The position numbers were made by a program, and so were the translations under genes. Under the pieces are notes generated by a model. The model had not been told where the DNA came from and searched no databases. It was given only the letters and a program-made list of their open reading frames with translations. A stretch of DNA of 64,000 bases, from positions 992,001 through 1,056,000 of the forward strand of contig WOAB01000052.1 of the NCBI GenBank assembly GCA_027886185.1, given 5' to 3'. Source of the stretch: Rheum nobile (lineage: Eukaryota > Streptophyta > Magnoliopsida > Caryophyllales > Polygonaceae). Below are positions 10,602 to 21,235 of this stretch, one piece after another. Within the stretch, counting starts at the first letter, position 1; every line of letters starts with the position of its first letter.

Positions 10602-12562
10602 AGGGAGAGCTTCATGTGAAGAGTATCCTTAGGGTGAAATGTGAGGAGCATTCTAGACCATTTATTTTAATATTACTATACATCCTACCACACTCAATCT
10701 CGGTCAATGGTCAGTGTTGACCAGTCAACGGTCAGCATTGATCGGTCAATGGTCAACGCTCAGATTTTTTATTTTAAAATTTTTAAAAAAAAAATCTTAA
10801 AAAAATTATTTTTTTTATACACGCTTTCGTTATAAAATTTGTATGAAAAGAATTGAACAATTTGTTCTTAAAGTTGAACAATTGTATGTTTAAAGTTGCA
10901 AAATTAAAATTCGAACAATATTAAATTTGAACAATTGTACATGAAAAGTTAAACTATTGTATCTTAAAGTTGAACAATTTCATTTTTATAGTTCGACAAC
11001 TGTGTTCGCTATGTATATAAATTTGAACAATTGTCTCTTAATGTTGAACAATTTCATTTTTTATAAGTTTTTTAGTTGTGCATGGCCGTTTTTGCCGTTT
11101 TTATTTTTCTACACATTTAGGATTTAGGGTTTATATTTTGAACATTTTTTAGTTATTTTATGTTTATATTACATTATAAACAAAACTTCAAGTTTATTTG
11201 ACAATTGTTACAATTTTAATGAAGTATTGCCCAATCTATCTTTTGTTATAAGTTTGAATTTTCATGCAATTTAAATGGTTCAACTTTTCTGGTTCAGTTG
11301 TTTAACTTTATATATTGTTAAAAAAGTTGTTTAACTTGTATGATACAATTGTTCAACTTTAAGATACAATTGTTCAACTTTTTTGGTATAATTGTTAAAC
11401 TTTATATATTGTTTAAAAAAAATTGTTCAACTTTCAACATACAATTGTTCAAATTTAATAAGGAAATGTTCAAATTTTTAATTAAAATTTTATGATAAAA
11501 ACGTGTAGAAAAACAATAAAAAAAGGAAGGAAAAAACTCGCCCAAAAAAAATAAAAAATAAACATTGCTTAGTGAAATAGTCGTCTAACCATAAAAATGA
11601 AATTGTTCAAATTTAAGATATAATTTTTCAACTTTGTTCGTACAATTGTTCAACTTTATATATTGTTCAAAAGACATTGTTCAACTTTTAACATACAATT
11701 GTTCAAATTTATTAAGGAATTGTTCAACTTTTTTAATTATAATTTTATGATAAAAATGTGTAGAAAAACAAGGAAAAAAAGGAGGAAAAAAATTTGCCCA
11801 AAAAAAATAAAAATAAAAATTGCTTACTGAAACAGTCGTCTAACCATAAAAATAAAGTTGTTCAACTTTAAGATACAATTGTTCAACTTTGGTATAATTG
11901 TTAAACTTTATATATTGTTCAAAAAATATTGTTCAACTTTTAACATACAATTGTTCAAATTTAATAAGGAATTTTTCAACTTTTTTAATTAAAATTTTAT
12001 GATAAAAACGTGTAGAAAAACAATTAAAAAATGAAGGAAAAAACTTGCCCAAAAAAAATAAAAAATAAAAATTGCTTAGTGAAACAGTCGTCTAACCATA
12101 AAAATGAAATTGTTCAACTTTAAAATACAATTATTCAACTTTGTTTGTACAATTGTTCAACTTTATATATTGTTCAAAAAACTTTGTTCAACTTTTAATG
12201 TACAATTGTTCAAATCTAATAAGGAATTGTTCAACTTTTTTAATTACAATTTTATAATAAAAACGTGTAGTAAAACAAAAACAAAAAATATATTTTTTAA
12301 AAAAAATAAGTTTTTTTTAAAAAAAAATTTTTTTTTTTTAAAAAAAAGTAAATAAATAAAAATCTAGACAAAAGTCAACGTTGACCGTTGACCATTGACC
12401 GGTCAATTGTCAGATGTTGACCATGTGGTGTGATTGTGTGTGAGAGGGTGTATATTTGCTATGATGGATGTTTCAGCATAGCCTTTCATTGTCCCAGAAT
12501 GGTTGGCTCTCATTCCTCCTCACGTTTCACCGTAAGCATTCGTTTCACCGGAGCCTGACTCT
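10602..12562. mobile_element. TIR DNA element inserted in a TA microsatellite
   Basis: The ends are long imperfect inverted repeats (about 60 bp): the left 10602-10660 contains AGGGTGAAATGTGAGGAG, and the complement of the right (12504-12562) contains ACGGTGAAACGTGAGGAG. TA dinucleotide runs flank both sides (10583-10601 and 12563-12580), so the target duplication cannot be sized. Inside the ends, both sides carry clusters of TTGAC(C) units (10698-10760, 12371-12428). The centre is AT-rich and made of about 250-bp repeats. There is no transposase frame. The family could be MITE-like or a non-autonomous Mutator; I cannot decide. Confidence 0.6.
11260..12290. repeat. About 250-bp tandem repeat, roughly four units
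   Basis: The landmark AGTCGTCTAACCATAAAAAT recurs at about 11579, 11834 and 12086, a spacing near 250-255 bp. Each unit continues with several copies of TTGTTCAACTTT / ACAATTGTTCAA and ends with a TTTTATGATAAAAACGTGTAG block. A fourth, more diverged copy precedes at 11260-11560. The unit is itself built from a 10-12-bp motif (GTTCAACTTT), so this is a higher-order repeat. Confidence 0.75.
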
Positions 12563-13099
12563 ATATATATATATATATATGGCATGATCATAATGTTATA
12601 TGATTATGGACTTTTCGTTGGTTTAAACGGAAGGTGTACGACGGTGCAACCGTTCGATTAAGTCTCAAGAGACTAAGGACAAGTATCTCATGAGTTAGAT
12701 GAGGTCTTGTGCGATTTTATGAGTCTATTATGCTATTGTGTAGACTACTCATGTTTCTAGATTACTTGATTCGGGTCTACTGTATTTAATACAGATTACC
12801 TGATAATAAGTCTACTAGCACTAGTACATAACTAGGGGTCGGATCGCGGTTTTTTTCCTCTCTAGACCGCGGTTCAAAAAACGTGGTTGTTCTCGGCGAG
12901 GTCCGGAACCCGGTTTTTCGTGTAAACTGGGGTCCGGGCTCTTTTTTTTAAAATAAAAAATTCGAAACCTCGGTTTTACAAAAAACCGGGGTCCCGATGG
13001 TAATTTTTTTTAAAAAAATTAAAACGGAGCCCTCTTTTTGGGTCTCTGTGGAAGTTTGCAAGATATAAGATCAAAGGAAAGTTAATATCTGAATACATG

Positions 13100-14005
13100 T
13101 GGACTCTATTATGTCCTGCAAACCTTCCTCAAAGTAATGGAAGTTCTCCGCTTCTAATCAATCTCTTCACCTTCCCACACTTGGAATCCAGCCTTGCGAT
13201 TGATCTCATGCCTCCAGTTGTAACGAGCTTCGCCCCACATGATCACCAGTGACCTTGGAGTCAGATAAACCGGGACTTTGGTTGTTGTGGGTGCAGATTG
13301 AGCTTCAGTTGTGCTACTTGAGGAGACCAAGTCAACTCGATTGAAGTGCATCGCGCAAAATGACTCTAGGGAAGCTATGGCAATCCCATCTTCAAAGCGC
13401 ATCAAGTCAACGTGTGCACAGATTCCCTGCATACATAAAACATTATGGTACCCAACATCAGTTAGTAGCTGCAAATTGCATAGCCCGATTTAATCCTCAT
13501 GATCAAAACCTTTATTACCATTGCCAAGGATTTTTCAGATCAACAAACATACAACATTAACAGAAGCTAATATTATGTGCAATAATACTTCTACTGACAT
13601 GTCATGTTGAGTGATATTTATGCAGTGGAAAAGTGGAGCAACAATATGAAGGGATGAAAACGCACCTCACCTGGTTGATATACATTACAGATAAGCTGAT
13701 CAAAGAAAGGCTCTCTCCACAGCAAATGTGAAGGCATAACGCACTCTTCGCTGTCATTATTTCTCATATCTTCCATTTTGTTTTCAAGAAAAGCCGTGCA
13801 CACTGCCTTGTGGATGCGTCTGGAGAGATCAATAGCCCATGATGGAAGATCTCCAAACCTCATAGCCTGTGCTGGAAGCAACAAAAAGTCAATTTCAGAA
13901 TGTATACTGATTCAATCAATCATCATTATGGTCAAATGTTGCTTGTGTCCTTAGAAGATTTACCTGATTGTGAGATGCTTCAGTGAACCATCCTTCTGCA
14001 AGTAA
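13100..14005 (-). pseudogene. Captured fragment of an AlkB-like 2OG-Fe(II) oxygenase gene
   Basis: Three minus-strand blocks join in a natural order with splice-like borders. About 14005-13960 gives EGWFTEASHNQ. About 13872-13670 gives QAMRFGDLPSWAIDLSRR and SHLLWREPFFDQLICNVYQP. About 13428-13110 gives GICAHVDLMRFEDGIAIASL, TPRSLVIMWGEARYNWRHEI and KRRTSITLRKV. This is the double-stranded beta-helix core of an AlkB-homologue demethylase: the metal ligands H-x-D (HVD) and the later H (WRH), and the 2-oxoglutarate-binding arginine region (KRRTSITLR), are all visible. A TAG stop interrupts just before KRRTS, where CAG would restore the reading. The N-terminal part of the enzyme is absent. It is a transposon-borne copy and is not expected to be functional. 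Confidence 0.65.
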
Positions 14006-14369
14006 TACACACAATGAAATGATTATGAAATGTAATTACGAACTCACTGTGAGATATATATAGCATTTGAAGTTTCAAGAGCAATTACATTTATACATTG
14101 AAGTCTTATCATTCAATTGCAATTCCACAGATAAAATTCTATTCAAGGATCACTTGGATGACTACTCACAATTACCAAACATGATCTGCACAACTAATCT
14201 GAACAAAAATTAATCGATTTTAACCTAACATTAACATCTATTCAGCCAAAAACACTTGGTTCTTATAGCCAACCAACCTTTCGATTCCTTCACAATAGAG
14301 GAAATCAGAGATGTAAATGAAACAATGGAGTATTCGTGAACATGAAAGATACTCATCATGCAAGATCCC

Positions 14370-14945
14370 GAGGCTCCAAATCCATTCATTTCTGAATTGC
14401 TGCTCATATCTCCATCTGGTATTGCCTTGATTCTGTTAGGTAGCATGATGACCATGTCATTCCGTACAATCATATCTTCTTTGGAAAGCCCCCTTACATG
14501 TCATTCAAACTTCAGTATATTGTGAATTCTCAAGCACTACATTCAAAATTAGGTAAGAAAGTTATAGGATATTTGCATGCCTATGCAATGTAGCGTACCA
14601 TTAACACATAAGTACAGTTCATACATGTATATATATGAAATTAGGCTTAGGATTCAAGGATCATTAAACTTGATCACCTAGGAAGACAGAGACATATTAA
14701 ATGTAGATTTCAGTCAAATAAATTAAAATTTGAAGGAACAGGAAAAAAAGAACAAAAAGAATGAGGATTAGATTAAAAAAAAAGTAGCCAAACCTTTTTC
14801 GTAGCCAATTTCTGCAATTTGGCGACTTCCTCGGCTAATCTGGCCTTGATTCTCCGAATCTCGGCGTTCATTGCTACTTTCTTCGCCCTGTTCGTCTCCA
14901 TAGTCGCCATCTCAGATTTCTACAACCAGAAAAAGAAAATCCAAA
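14370..14945 (-). pseudogene. Captured fragment of an SYP7-type syntaxin gene
   Basis: Block 14945-14795 reads KSEMATMETNRAKKVAMNAE and IRRIKARLAEEVAKLQKLAT, a heptad-patterned coiled coil. Block about 14478-14390 continues with VRNDMVIMLPNRIKAIPDGD. From knowledge of the family, this adjacent pair (the NAEIRR-KARL helix followed by the ARND-LPDRIQAIPDG segment) is characteristic of plant SYP71-73 Qc-SNAREs, upstream of the SNARE motif. The SNARE domain and membrane anchor are not present. The two blocks are separated by a 300-bp intron-like gap. The fragment lies directly next to the AlkB-like fragment in the same orientation, so a read-through chimeric transcript is conceivable. Confidence 0.6.
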
Positions 14946-14949
14946 GACG

Positions 14950-15780
14950 AATTAAACAGCAGTCTCATTGCTGTCGGTATACAGAGACAATAAATCATCA
15001 TGAAGTTCCAGATCAGGTGCATCAAGCCTCCCTTTGGCTCTTCGAAACTGAGCAAGAACAAGCTCAACCTGAAGGCAATAAGTTGCCTTTAGCTACATAG
15101 TTTGAACCTTTTCATTATCTGCTCTCTCTCTAGCACCTGCAAGTGCCAAAACCGAGTTTAAAGCAGAAGCCAAGATCATTATCTATTGCACCTTATTATC
15201 CAAAGCAAAAGGAATTGAAGTGAACAAAACAAAACAAGATCATCAAATCAACCATGATGAAGGCCGATCATTGAACCTTTCTCTCTTCCCGCAATTCCTC
15301 TCACACTCGGCCCCTGCACATGATAAGCACACCTCTTTCTCACACACGCATACGAACCAAATCAAAACCACCATTTCCTCTTTACCTCTTAGAAATCAGA
15401 AACCTTTCCCTTAACAATACCTTTCCCTTAACAAAACTGAAAGAAAAAAAACCCTAATTGAGCAAAATCGGAGGGTCGAAAGAAGAGAAGAAGCAACGAA
15501 AACAGAAAATCACAAACCTAGAAACCCCTAATTGAGCGAATTGATCGAGAAGAGGAGGAGGCGCGTCATCAGACGATCCAGAAGAGCTAACGCTGGAAAC
15601 AGAGGCAGAACCATTCCCCAAACCAACACCGCCGCCGCCGCCGTTATGATCAAGCGCGTAAGCCAAATTGGGCGACACCGAGGGGCGAGGGTGATACTCT
15701 CTACCACCGCCGGAACCGGATCCGCCACCGCCGCAGCCATCCGAATCGAAACCCGAGAACCCGGAGAAAGTACGATGAGC
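14950..15780 (-). pseudogene. Captured exons of an unidentified gene (Gly/Ser-rich N terminus)
   Basis: Three minus-strand blocks are readable. About 15745-15525 is a low-complexity GGGGSGSGGG and SASVSSVSSSGSSDD region followed by PPPLLDQFAQLGV. About 15175-15098 gives ASALNSVLALAGARERADNE. About 15075-14955 gives ELVLAQFRRAKGRLDAPDLE then LHDDLLSLYTDSNETAV and a stop. Splice-like CAG borders precede the second and third blocks. The GC-rich first block contrasts sharply with its surroundings and looks like a real first exon. I do not recognise the parent gene. Confidence 0.4.
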
Positions 15781-16216
15781 GAGCGGAGGGAGGCGATCGA
15801 GCGGAGAAGAAGATGGAGGAGGGAGGCGAGCGAGTAGGGTTCGGAGGTCGAGCGTGCCGGGTATTTTAATTTTGGAAGAAAAAAGTAATCGGACCCCGGT
15901 TAAATGAATAAACCGCGGTCCGGAATATTTAAAAAAATAATTAAATTACACCCGGACTGTGGTTACTCGCCAGTTGTCAAGAAAACCGTTGTCCGGGATA
16001 TTAACAGTACCCCGGTTGTCAAAAAAACTGCGGTCCGGGATATCAAAAAATTAAAAAAAAATAATCTGGACCGCGGTTATTCGTTTTAAACCGCGGTCCG
16101 ATATCTTTGTTACCCCACTTTTACTAATAATCGGAGACCGAATATCTTTGTTATCCCGATTTTATTAAATCGGGGTAAAAATAGCGAGGTCTACGCCCCT
16201 TTTTGTACTAGTGTAG

Positions 16217-18887
16217 GTTGACCATATTACTTTTTAGTCTACTGGTCATGTTATGCCCTACATTATTCTTGTACTGATTGGCTATGTTTGACTCTACTGT
16301 ATTGTATACAGACTAGTCATTTCGACCCTATTATACTTTGTATAGATTGGTCGGTTATTAACCAGATTACTTTAAAGTCTACTGGTTCATGACCTATAGT
16401 ATATTTATACTAATTGGCTAGACTTGACTCTACTGTTTCCAAACAGATTAGTCATCAGACCCTCCTATACTTTGTATAGACTGGTCGGTTATTTATATAT
16501 TGTATATATGTTTTGCATTTTATTATATATGTATGAGATTTTGTATGTGTAATGTTATATAATATTCATATAATATGATTAACTCTAGGCAAATTATGAT
16601 TTGTAGAAATTATCATGTGTTACTCTACAAGGAAAATCTTGATTATGAATTGTGAACTTATTATGGTGGGAAGTACTAGGATTTTGAATTATTTCCAATC
16701 CCAAGGATTATAAAATATGACGTATTGCTCGGAAAAGAATTAGGCACATGACATGTATATGTCGGGTTGTGTCTATACGAGTAATGATGTGTTCGAATAG
16801 CACGCATGTTCTTAAATGGATTTTCCATGATTTCTTACTCCTAAGAGAAAAGTGACGATAATGGGTGAAGCCATATTTTGGCTTGTTAATTATGAGTATA
16901 TTCTATATTGATGGTACGTACTTGACCCATGCAAACTTTGGTATAAAGGGTGACATAGTCTAAATTGTTTTGGAGGTATGGTGATCATTAATTTACCATA
17001 ACCCAAGAGAACATTTTGGATGGTAAAGGTAAAGTTTTCATCTCATGAGATACAATGATTGATGACACCTTGATCAAATGCCTAAACCAAAGAGGCTTGG
17101 TTCTAATGTGAAATTGGATCAAGTTAAGTTAAATAGGGTTAGTCACCCATGTGAGATAAGTCACTTAGATCCGTAAAGAAAGAAAGGAGGAAGGAAAGTA
17201 ATGTCATGTGATTTCGTTGTTCATATACATATGGGTAAAAGGATTAAACGAATGACATGAGTCATGTAAGTGGATCTCCCACCGAGATTGTTAGCCTTTG
17301 GGCCATAAAGGTATCTTCAAGAAAGAAGATGAAGGTTGCTAAGTTTATTGACTAGAGCATAGGTCCTTAAGATATTGGGGACTAAGACAAAATATTGGAT
17401 CAATCAAGTTTGATATCCATGGTTCGGTTGCTCGGGTCTCCTTAGAGGAGAAAAGATTAATGAGTAAACTGTGAGGCTCTTTTGTCGGAAATTAAGAAAG
17501 AGAAAAGTGCAAATTAATCAAGTGTTGCATGATTTACTGTAATTCCCATATCTATAAAATTGTCTAGTGGGTTTAAGTTGAAACAAAAGGTGAAGTGTGT
17601 CTATGTAAAAGGTTGATGATTCCAATTACAGCATCGTCGTGAACATTGTCTTGTGACATGTTAGTGTTGGATAAAACACGTATTTATTAATTAAGACATA
17701 CTTGTTATGGAGGCATCCATGAAGGACATAGGGGAGGTGCATGAGATCCTCGCTAGTAGGATCAAACAAGAGGAAAGGCGTAGTGATATATATAATTCAC
17801 TCTCCCATGAGCATACTCAAGGTTACGAGCTTAAACTCTATACCTATCAAGGGTGTAATGATATCTTAGCTCGGATATTAATGGTTTAATGAATATGTAT
17901 GTAAGTGGTAGCTAATAAGTCAATAAAGGTTGATTAACCTGAAGAAAGACCATGGTTTATGGCCTTTGGCATTGTTAGTTTCTCTCAGGATTAAGGAGAC
18001 TTTTGGATGCTGATTGATTGCATCTTAAAGTTTGATAATGGAATTGGAATTTCTTATATTAATCAAATCGGTAAAGAGGTGGAATGACTAAGGACTCGCA
18101 ATATGAGATCTCGGTGATGTCTAACACAAGATCATCTTGTTTCATTATTGGTGCACAATAACTTTGGCTATTACTTAGCTAAGTGAACAATGGGGGGAAC
18201 ACCTTTTTGGTGTTAGAGGATTTGATCGTGAAAAGACTGTTTCTCAAAAGTTGAGTTGTTTAAGTTTGTACGTACTTCTAATGTTTGGTTGACCCGCTTG
18301 TTAAAAAGGGTTAGCTAGGGACTTGGTTCACAAGTCGGTTATAGGGATGGATTAAAGCCCATTTGAAATCTTTAATGGTGGGATACCCAATTCCCCTTTA
18401 ATACGACGTTAGAGGCTGAATTCAATGTGGAAAGTCCACACTTAGAGATTGGAGCACATGTTTACATATCATCCCAAGTGTGTGCTCGGTCATGCAAAGA
18501 AGGTTTATGATGAAGTTTATCTTCTTAATAGATCTTTTGGAAAAGTGCATTTGTAAGTGCATGATTAGAAAGAATCTACCTATGTGAGTGTGAAGTGATG
18601 CCGCTTCAATAAGCTTGGGCTTGGCTTTGTATGCACTCATGAATGGATAAGAACACATGGTTGTAATAGTGTCAAGTATAACACTTGGAGTAGTGTGAAG
18701 ATTTGTGTGTGTGTTATCTTCAAGTATTCAAATGGGTTGAAAGGTTCAATCCATAGGACACCTTGATTCTCGAGTATTTGGGATGTGTAATACACTAAGG
18801 TGGAAATTCAATCCTTAGGACATTTTCATTTATGCATGAGTCTGGTATGAAGACTTGTTTTAAAAGGTGTTAGTCAAGGATTATACT
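16217..18887 (+). other. Internal non-coding region of the LTR retrotransposon
   Basis: No credible frames. An imperfect direct duplication of about 140 bp lies at 16227-16495 (landmarks GTCTACTGGT, TTGACTCTACTGT, ATACTTTGTATAGA(T/C)TGGTC). The remainder is unique AT-rich sequence with short frames such as 17707-17889 that match nothing I know. The polypurine tract follows at 18888-18902. Confidence 0.5.
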
Positions 18888-18902
18888 AAAATGGGGGAGG
18901 AA
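18888..18902 (+). other. Polypurine tract of the non-coding retrotransposon
   Basis: AAAATGGGGGAGGAA immediately before the TG of the right LTR. It is the expected plus-strand priming site and fixes both orientation and the LTR start. Confidence 0.75.
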
Positions 18903-19754
18903 TGTTGATGATTTTAGTAAATCAACGTTCGTTTTAGTATTATCGGGACTCTCACATAGCCAACGGGATATCGAGTCGTTAGAACGTGGGTTATGAGTGT
19001 GTGGAGTGTACACCCATGTAAACGAACTTTGATTCCAGATTTATATTTTGGAGTGTATAGTTTGGAGAATTAATCTGGTTGGAAAAGTTATGTACATGTT
19101 AATTAATATAAGATAACATGGTAAAGCAGGGTATATAACCCGGACATGTCTTGTCCGTGTTAAATTCGCGCACTGAAGAAAGCTGAGGTTTATAACCTGG
19201 GTGTGTTACAACCGGGTTATAAAACTTGTGTTGTAAATAACTGCTTCAGATATAGCCCGGGCAGAGAACATCCGGGTTATAAAGTGCTTTTGTGCGGTTG
19301 TGCAATTTTGAACGGTTTTAACCGTCTTCAAGGGTTTATTTATTTTCTCCAAGATGTATAGAACATCTGATACTCTATATATAGGGTCTCATGGGTGTTG
19401 GCAAGGGTCTACGAATTTGATCAATCGATTCTAAGGAATCTAAGTCCAAAATACATAAACACAAACATTTTCAAGTATTCGATCTTGATTCAAGAAGCCT
19501 AGAACAAGATCGGATTGATTGTCTTATCCCCATGTCGATTTCGTGAAACTCTTTAGGCTTTTGGATCTCCTTGAATGAGAGGTATGCGGGTCAAAATACG
19601 ATATTTGGAAACGGTATTAAACGCGATTCAATCTAATATCCAAGCCATTGATTTGATCGTTATTCTCATCTTCGTGGTGTTGATTCAACCATTTCTTTGG
19701 TGTTAAAGACGGTGTCAGTTGTGGTTCATCACGAATAGACACTCCTCTCCAATT
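18903..19754 (+). repeat. Right LTR of the non-coding retrotransposon
   Basis: Matches the left LTR (8719-9504) over its whole length with scattered substitutions, and keeps a roughly 70-bp segment (about 19290-19385) that the left copy has lost. It contains TATATATAGGG near 19377, a plausible TATA box. The three TATAACCCGG-type inverted repeats are at about 19130-19285. Confidence 0.8.
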
Positions 19755-21235
19755 GACTTGCAACTGTATACTGGCCCACTACTAGTGATAAATATATGGG
19801 CTATGTGCGGCAATTGGAGGGGGCATTATTTTAGTTAGTTTAGTTACGCAACTTTAGATAGTTTTTAGGTTTATATATTAGTTTTAGCCTTAGTTTTGTT
19901 TCCTTTTTCTGGTTAGGCAGTATGGTCGCAGACTTAGATTAGGATTAATTTATTTTATTCAGTGAGTTAGGTAAATGATCATTTGACAATTTTTTTTTTA
20001 AACTAATGGACTCTTAGTAAAAATGGACCTCTCTCCCTCTCCCTAAACCCTACTCCCTACCCCCTAAACCCTAAATCCTAAACCCCAAAAAATAATATTT
20101 TAGAGAGAGAGAAAACAAAGAAGAGAGAGGAAAAAATAATAATAAAATAAACTAATAGGGATAGGAAAAATACATAAAAACTAGTAGGGGTCTATTTTAT
20201 TAATTGAAAACTCTTAAAGGGCCAATGGGCCCAAAATCCTCAGTTTTATTTCTTTTGTTTTCAGTAGTATATAACGGCATATATGGATTTTTAACGGGGG
20301 ATTTTGGGCCTTTGGCATGGATTGAAGACGGTGATTATCGTTGTAGCTTTTGTTAACTTGAATTGTTTTTATATTGAGATTAAGTTTTCTTATCTTTAGT
20401 ATTTATTGAATAGTTCATATATGTTGTTGGCTACTTTAAATCTATTAAATATGTCTTCAATTATGCTTGGCTAAATTCCTAGTTGTAAGGTTTGGGTGAT
20501 CCCGACTTTGCGTATGCAATTAGAGTTATTTTCTTTGCCTGAATTGAAATAGTATTTGATTCATTCCTAGATGTTTCATGCCTATAGTAGCCTATGCGAA
20601 TTGGATCCTATTAGGGTTTGGGACCGAGAGGTGATAACGTTAATAAGTGGTCAGATAGGGTTTGAGACCGAGAGGTAATAACTTCTATTGGAATCCTAGG
20701 AATTGAACCTGAGATTTTATTATTGCGAGAGTGTCTTAATTTCTCTTGTGGATTAATAACTATCATAGAAACCCTAAGATTAGATTGAATTTAGCGAGTC
20801 ACGAGAGTGGATGTTAGTTGAGTTTGACCTTAGATTCTAAGTGCCCAAAAGGTTTAGATTTTGATTGGCAAGTCGCGAGAGTGGATGTTAATTTGATCTA
20901 GGCACATTTACTATCATGCGAGAGAAATTAGTAATTAACTTAGATAGTTACCTTCAAATAATTTGGACTAGATTCAGGCAGAATGTGATTTTATTTACAG
21001 AAATATTATTACGGTGATCGTTAACCTTAAACACATTTATCCATTGGTTTTATCATTTTTTTCTTTATTTATTATTCGTTACCTTAGTTATTGATTTCTT
21101 CCCAATTCCTTATTTTTATGACCTAGTTCACTGATATTGTTTCAATTAATGTTACATTGGTTTTTGTGGGATCGATACTTGACTATTACTTTTGATCTCG
21201 TACACTTGCCGATAAATTTTAACTACATCACAACT

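Larger units (their letters stand above)
12819..16213. mobile_element. Gene-capturing CACTA transposon (Pack-CACTA), 3.4 kb
   Basis: The inverted ends are CACTAGTAC...AGGGG (left) and, complemented, CACTAGTACAAAAAGGGGCG (right). The target duplication TAG lies on both sides (12816-12818, 16214-16216). Subterminal regions (12836-13030, 15885-16200) repeat ACCGCGGT / CCCGGTT units in both orientations, a different motif from the 2703-5987 element. Instead of transposase it contains minus-strand exon blocks from at least three apparently unrelated host genes (see 13100-15780). It lies inside the non-coding retrotransposon and is younger than it. Confidence 0.8.
8719..19754 (+). mobile_element. 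Non-coding (LARD-like) LTR retrotransposon with nested elements
   Basis: Two long direct repeats starting TGTTGATGATTTT (8719 and 18903) bound the element. A purine tract (ATGGGGGAGGAA, ending 18902) directly precedes the second, which fixes the plus orientation. GACTT occurs just before the first LTR (8714-8718) and just after the second (19755-19759), consistent with a 5-bp target duplication, although the last LTR bases differ (CTAACA versus CCAATT). Removing the two nested DNA elements (10602-12562, 12819-16213) leaves about 4 kb of internal sequence with no gag, protease, RT or integrase frame. It must have used proteins supplied by another element. No standard initiator-Met primer site is seen after the left LTR. 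Confidence 0.75.
7574..21230. mobile_element. Solo LTR (about 1.77 kb net) split by two later insertions
   Basis: The left end begins TGATAACGCCTATTTTATAC and the right end finishes AACTACATCA. The 5-bp sequence CAACT directly precedes the start (7569-7573) and directly follows the end (21231-21235). TG...CA ends plus an exact 5-bp duplication show one LTR with no internal region, i.e. a solo LTR from LTR-LTR recombination. Its own sequence is 7574-7842, about 8669-8718 and about 19755-21230; the remainder is a LINE insertion and an LTR retrotransposon insertion. The last part (20041-20090) contains degenerate CCCTAAA units. No coding sequence belongs to this LTR. Confidence 0.75.

Noticed and set aside
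11260..12290. CRISPR-like regular repeats
   Set aside because: The units are ~250 bp with AT-rich content and no short-repeat/unique-spacer pattern; this is a plant nuclear repeat.
12104..12355. Lys/Phe/Asn-rich frame
   Set aside because: Created by the AT-rich tandem repeat and A/T runs.
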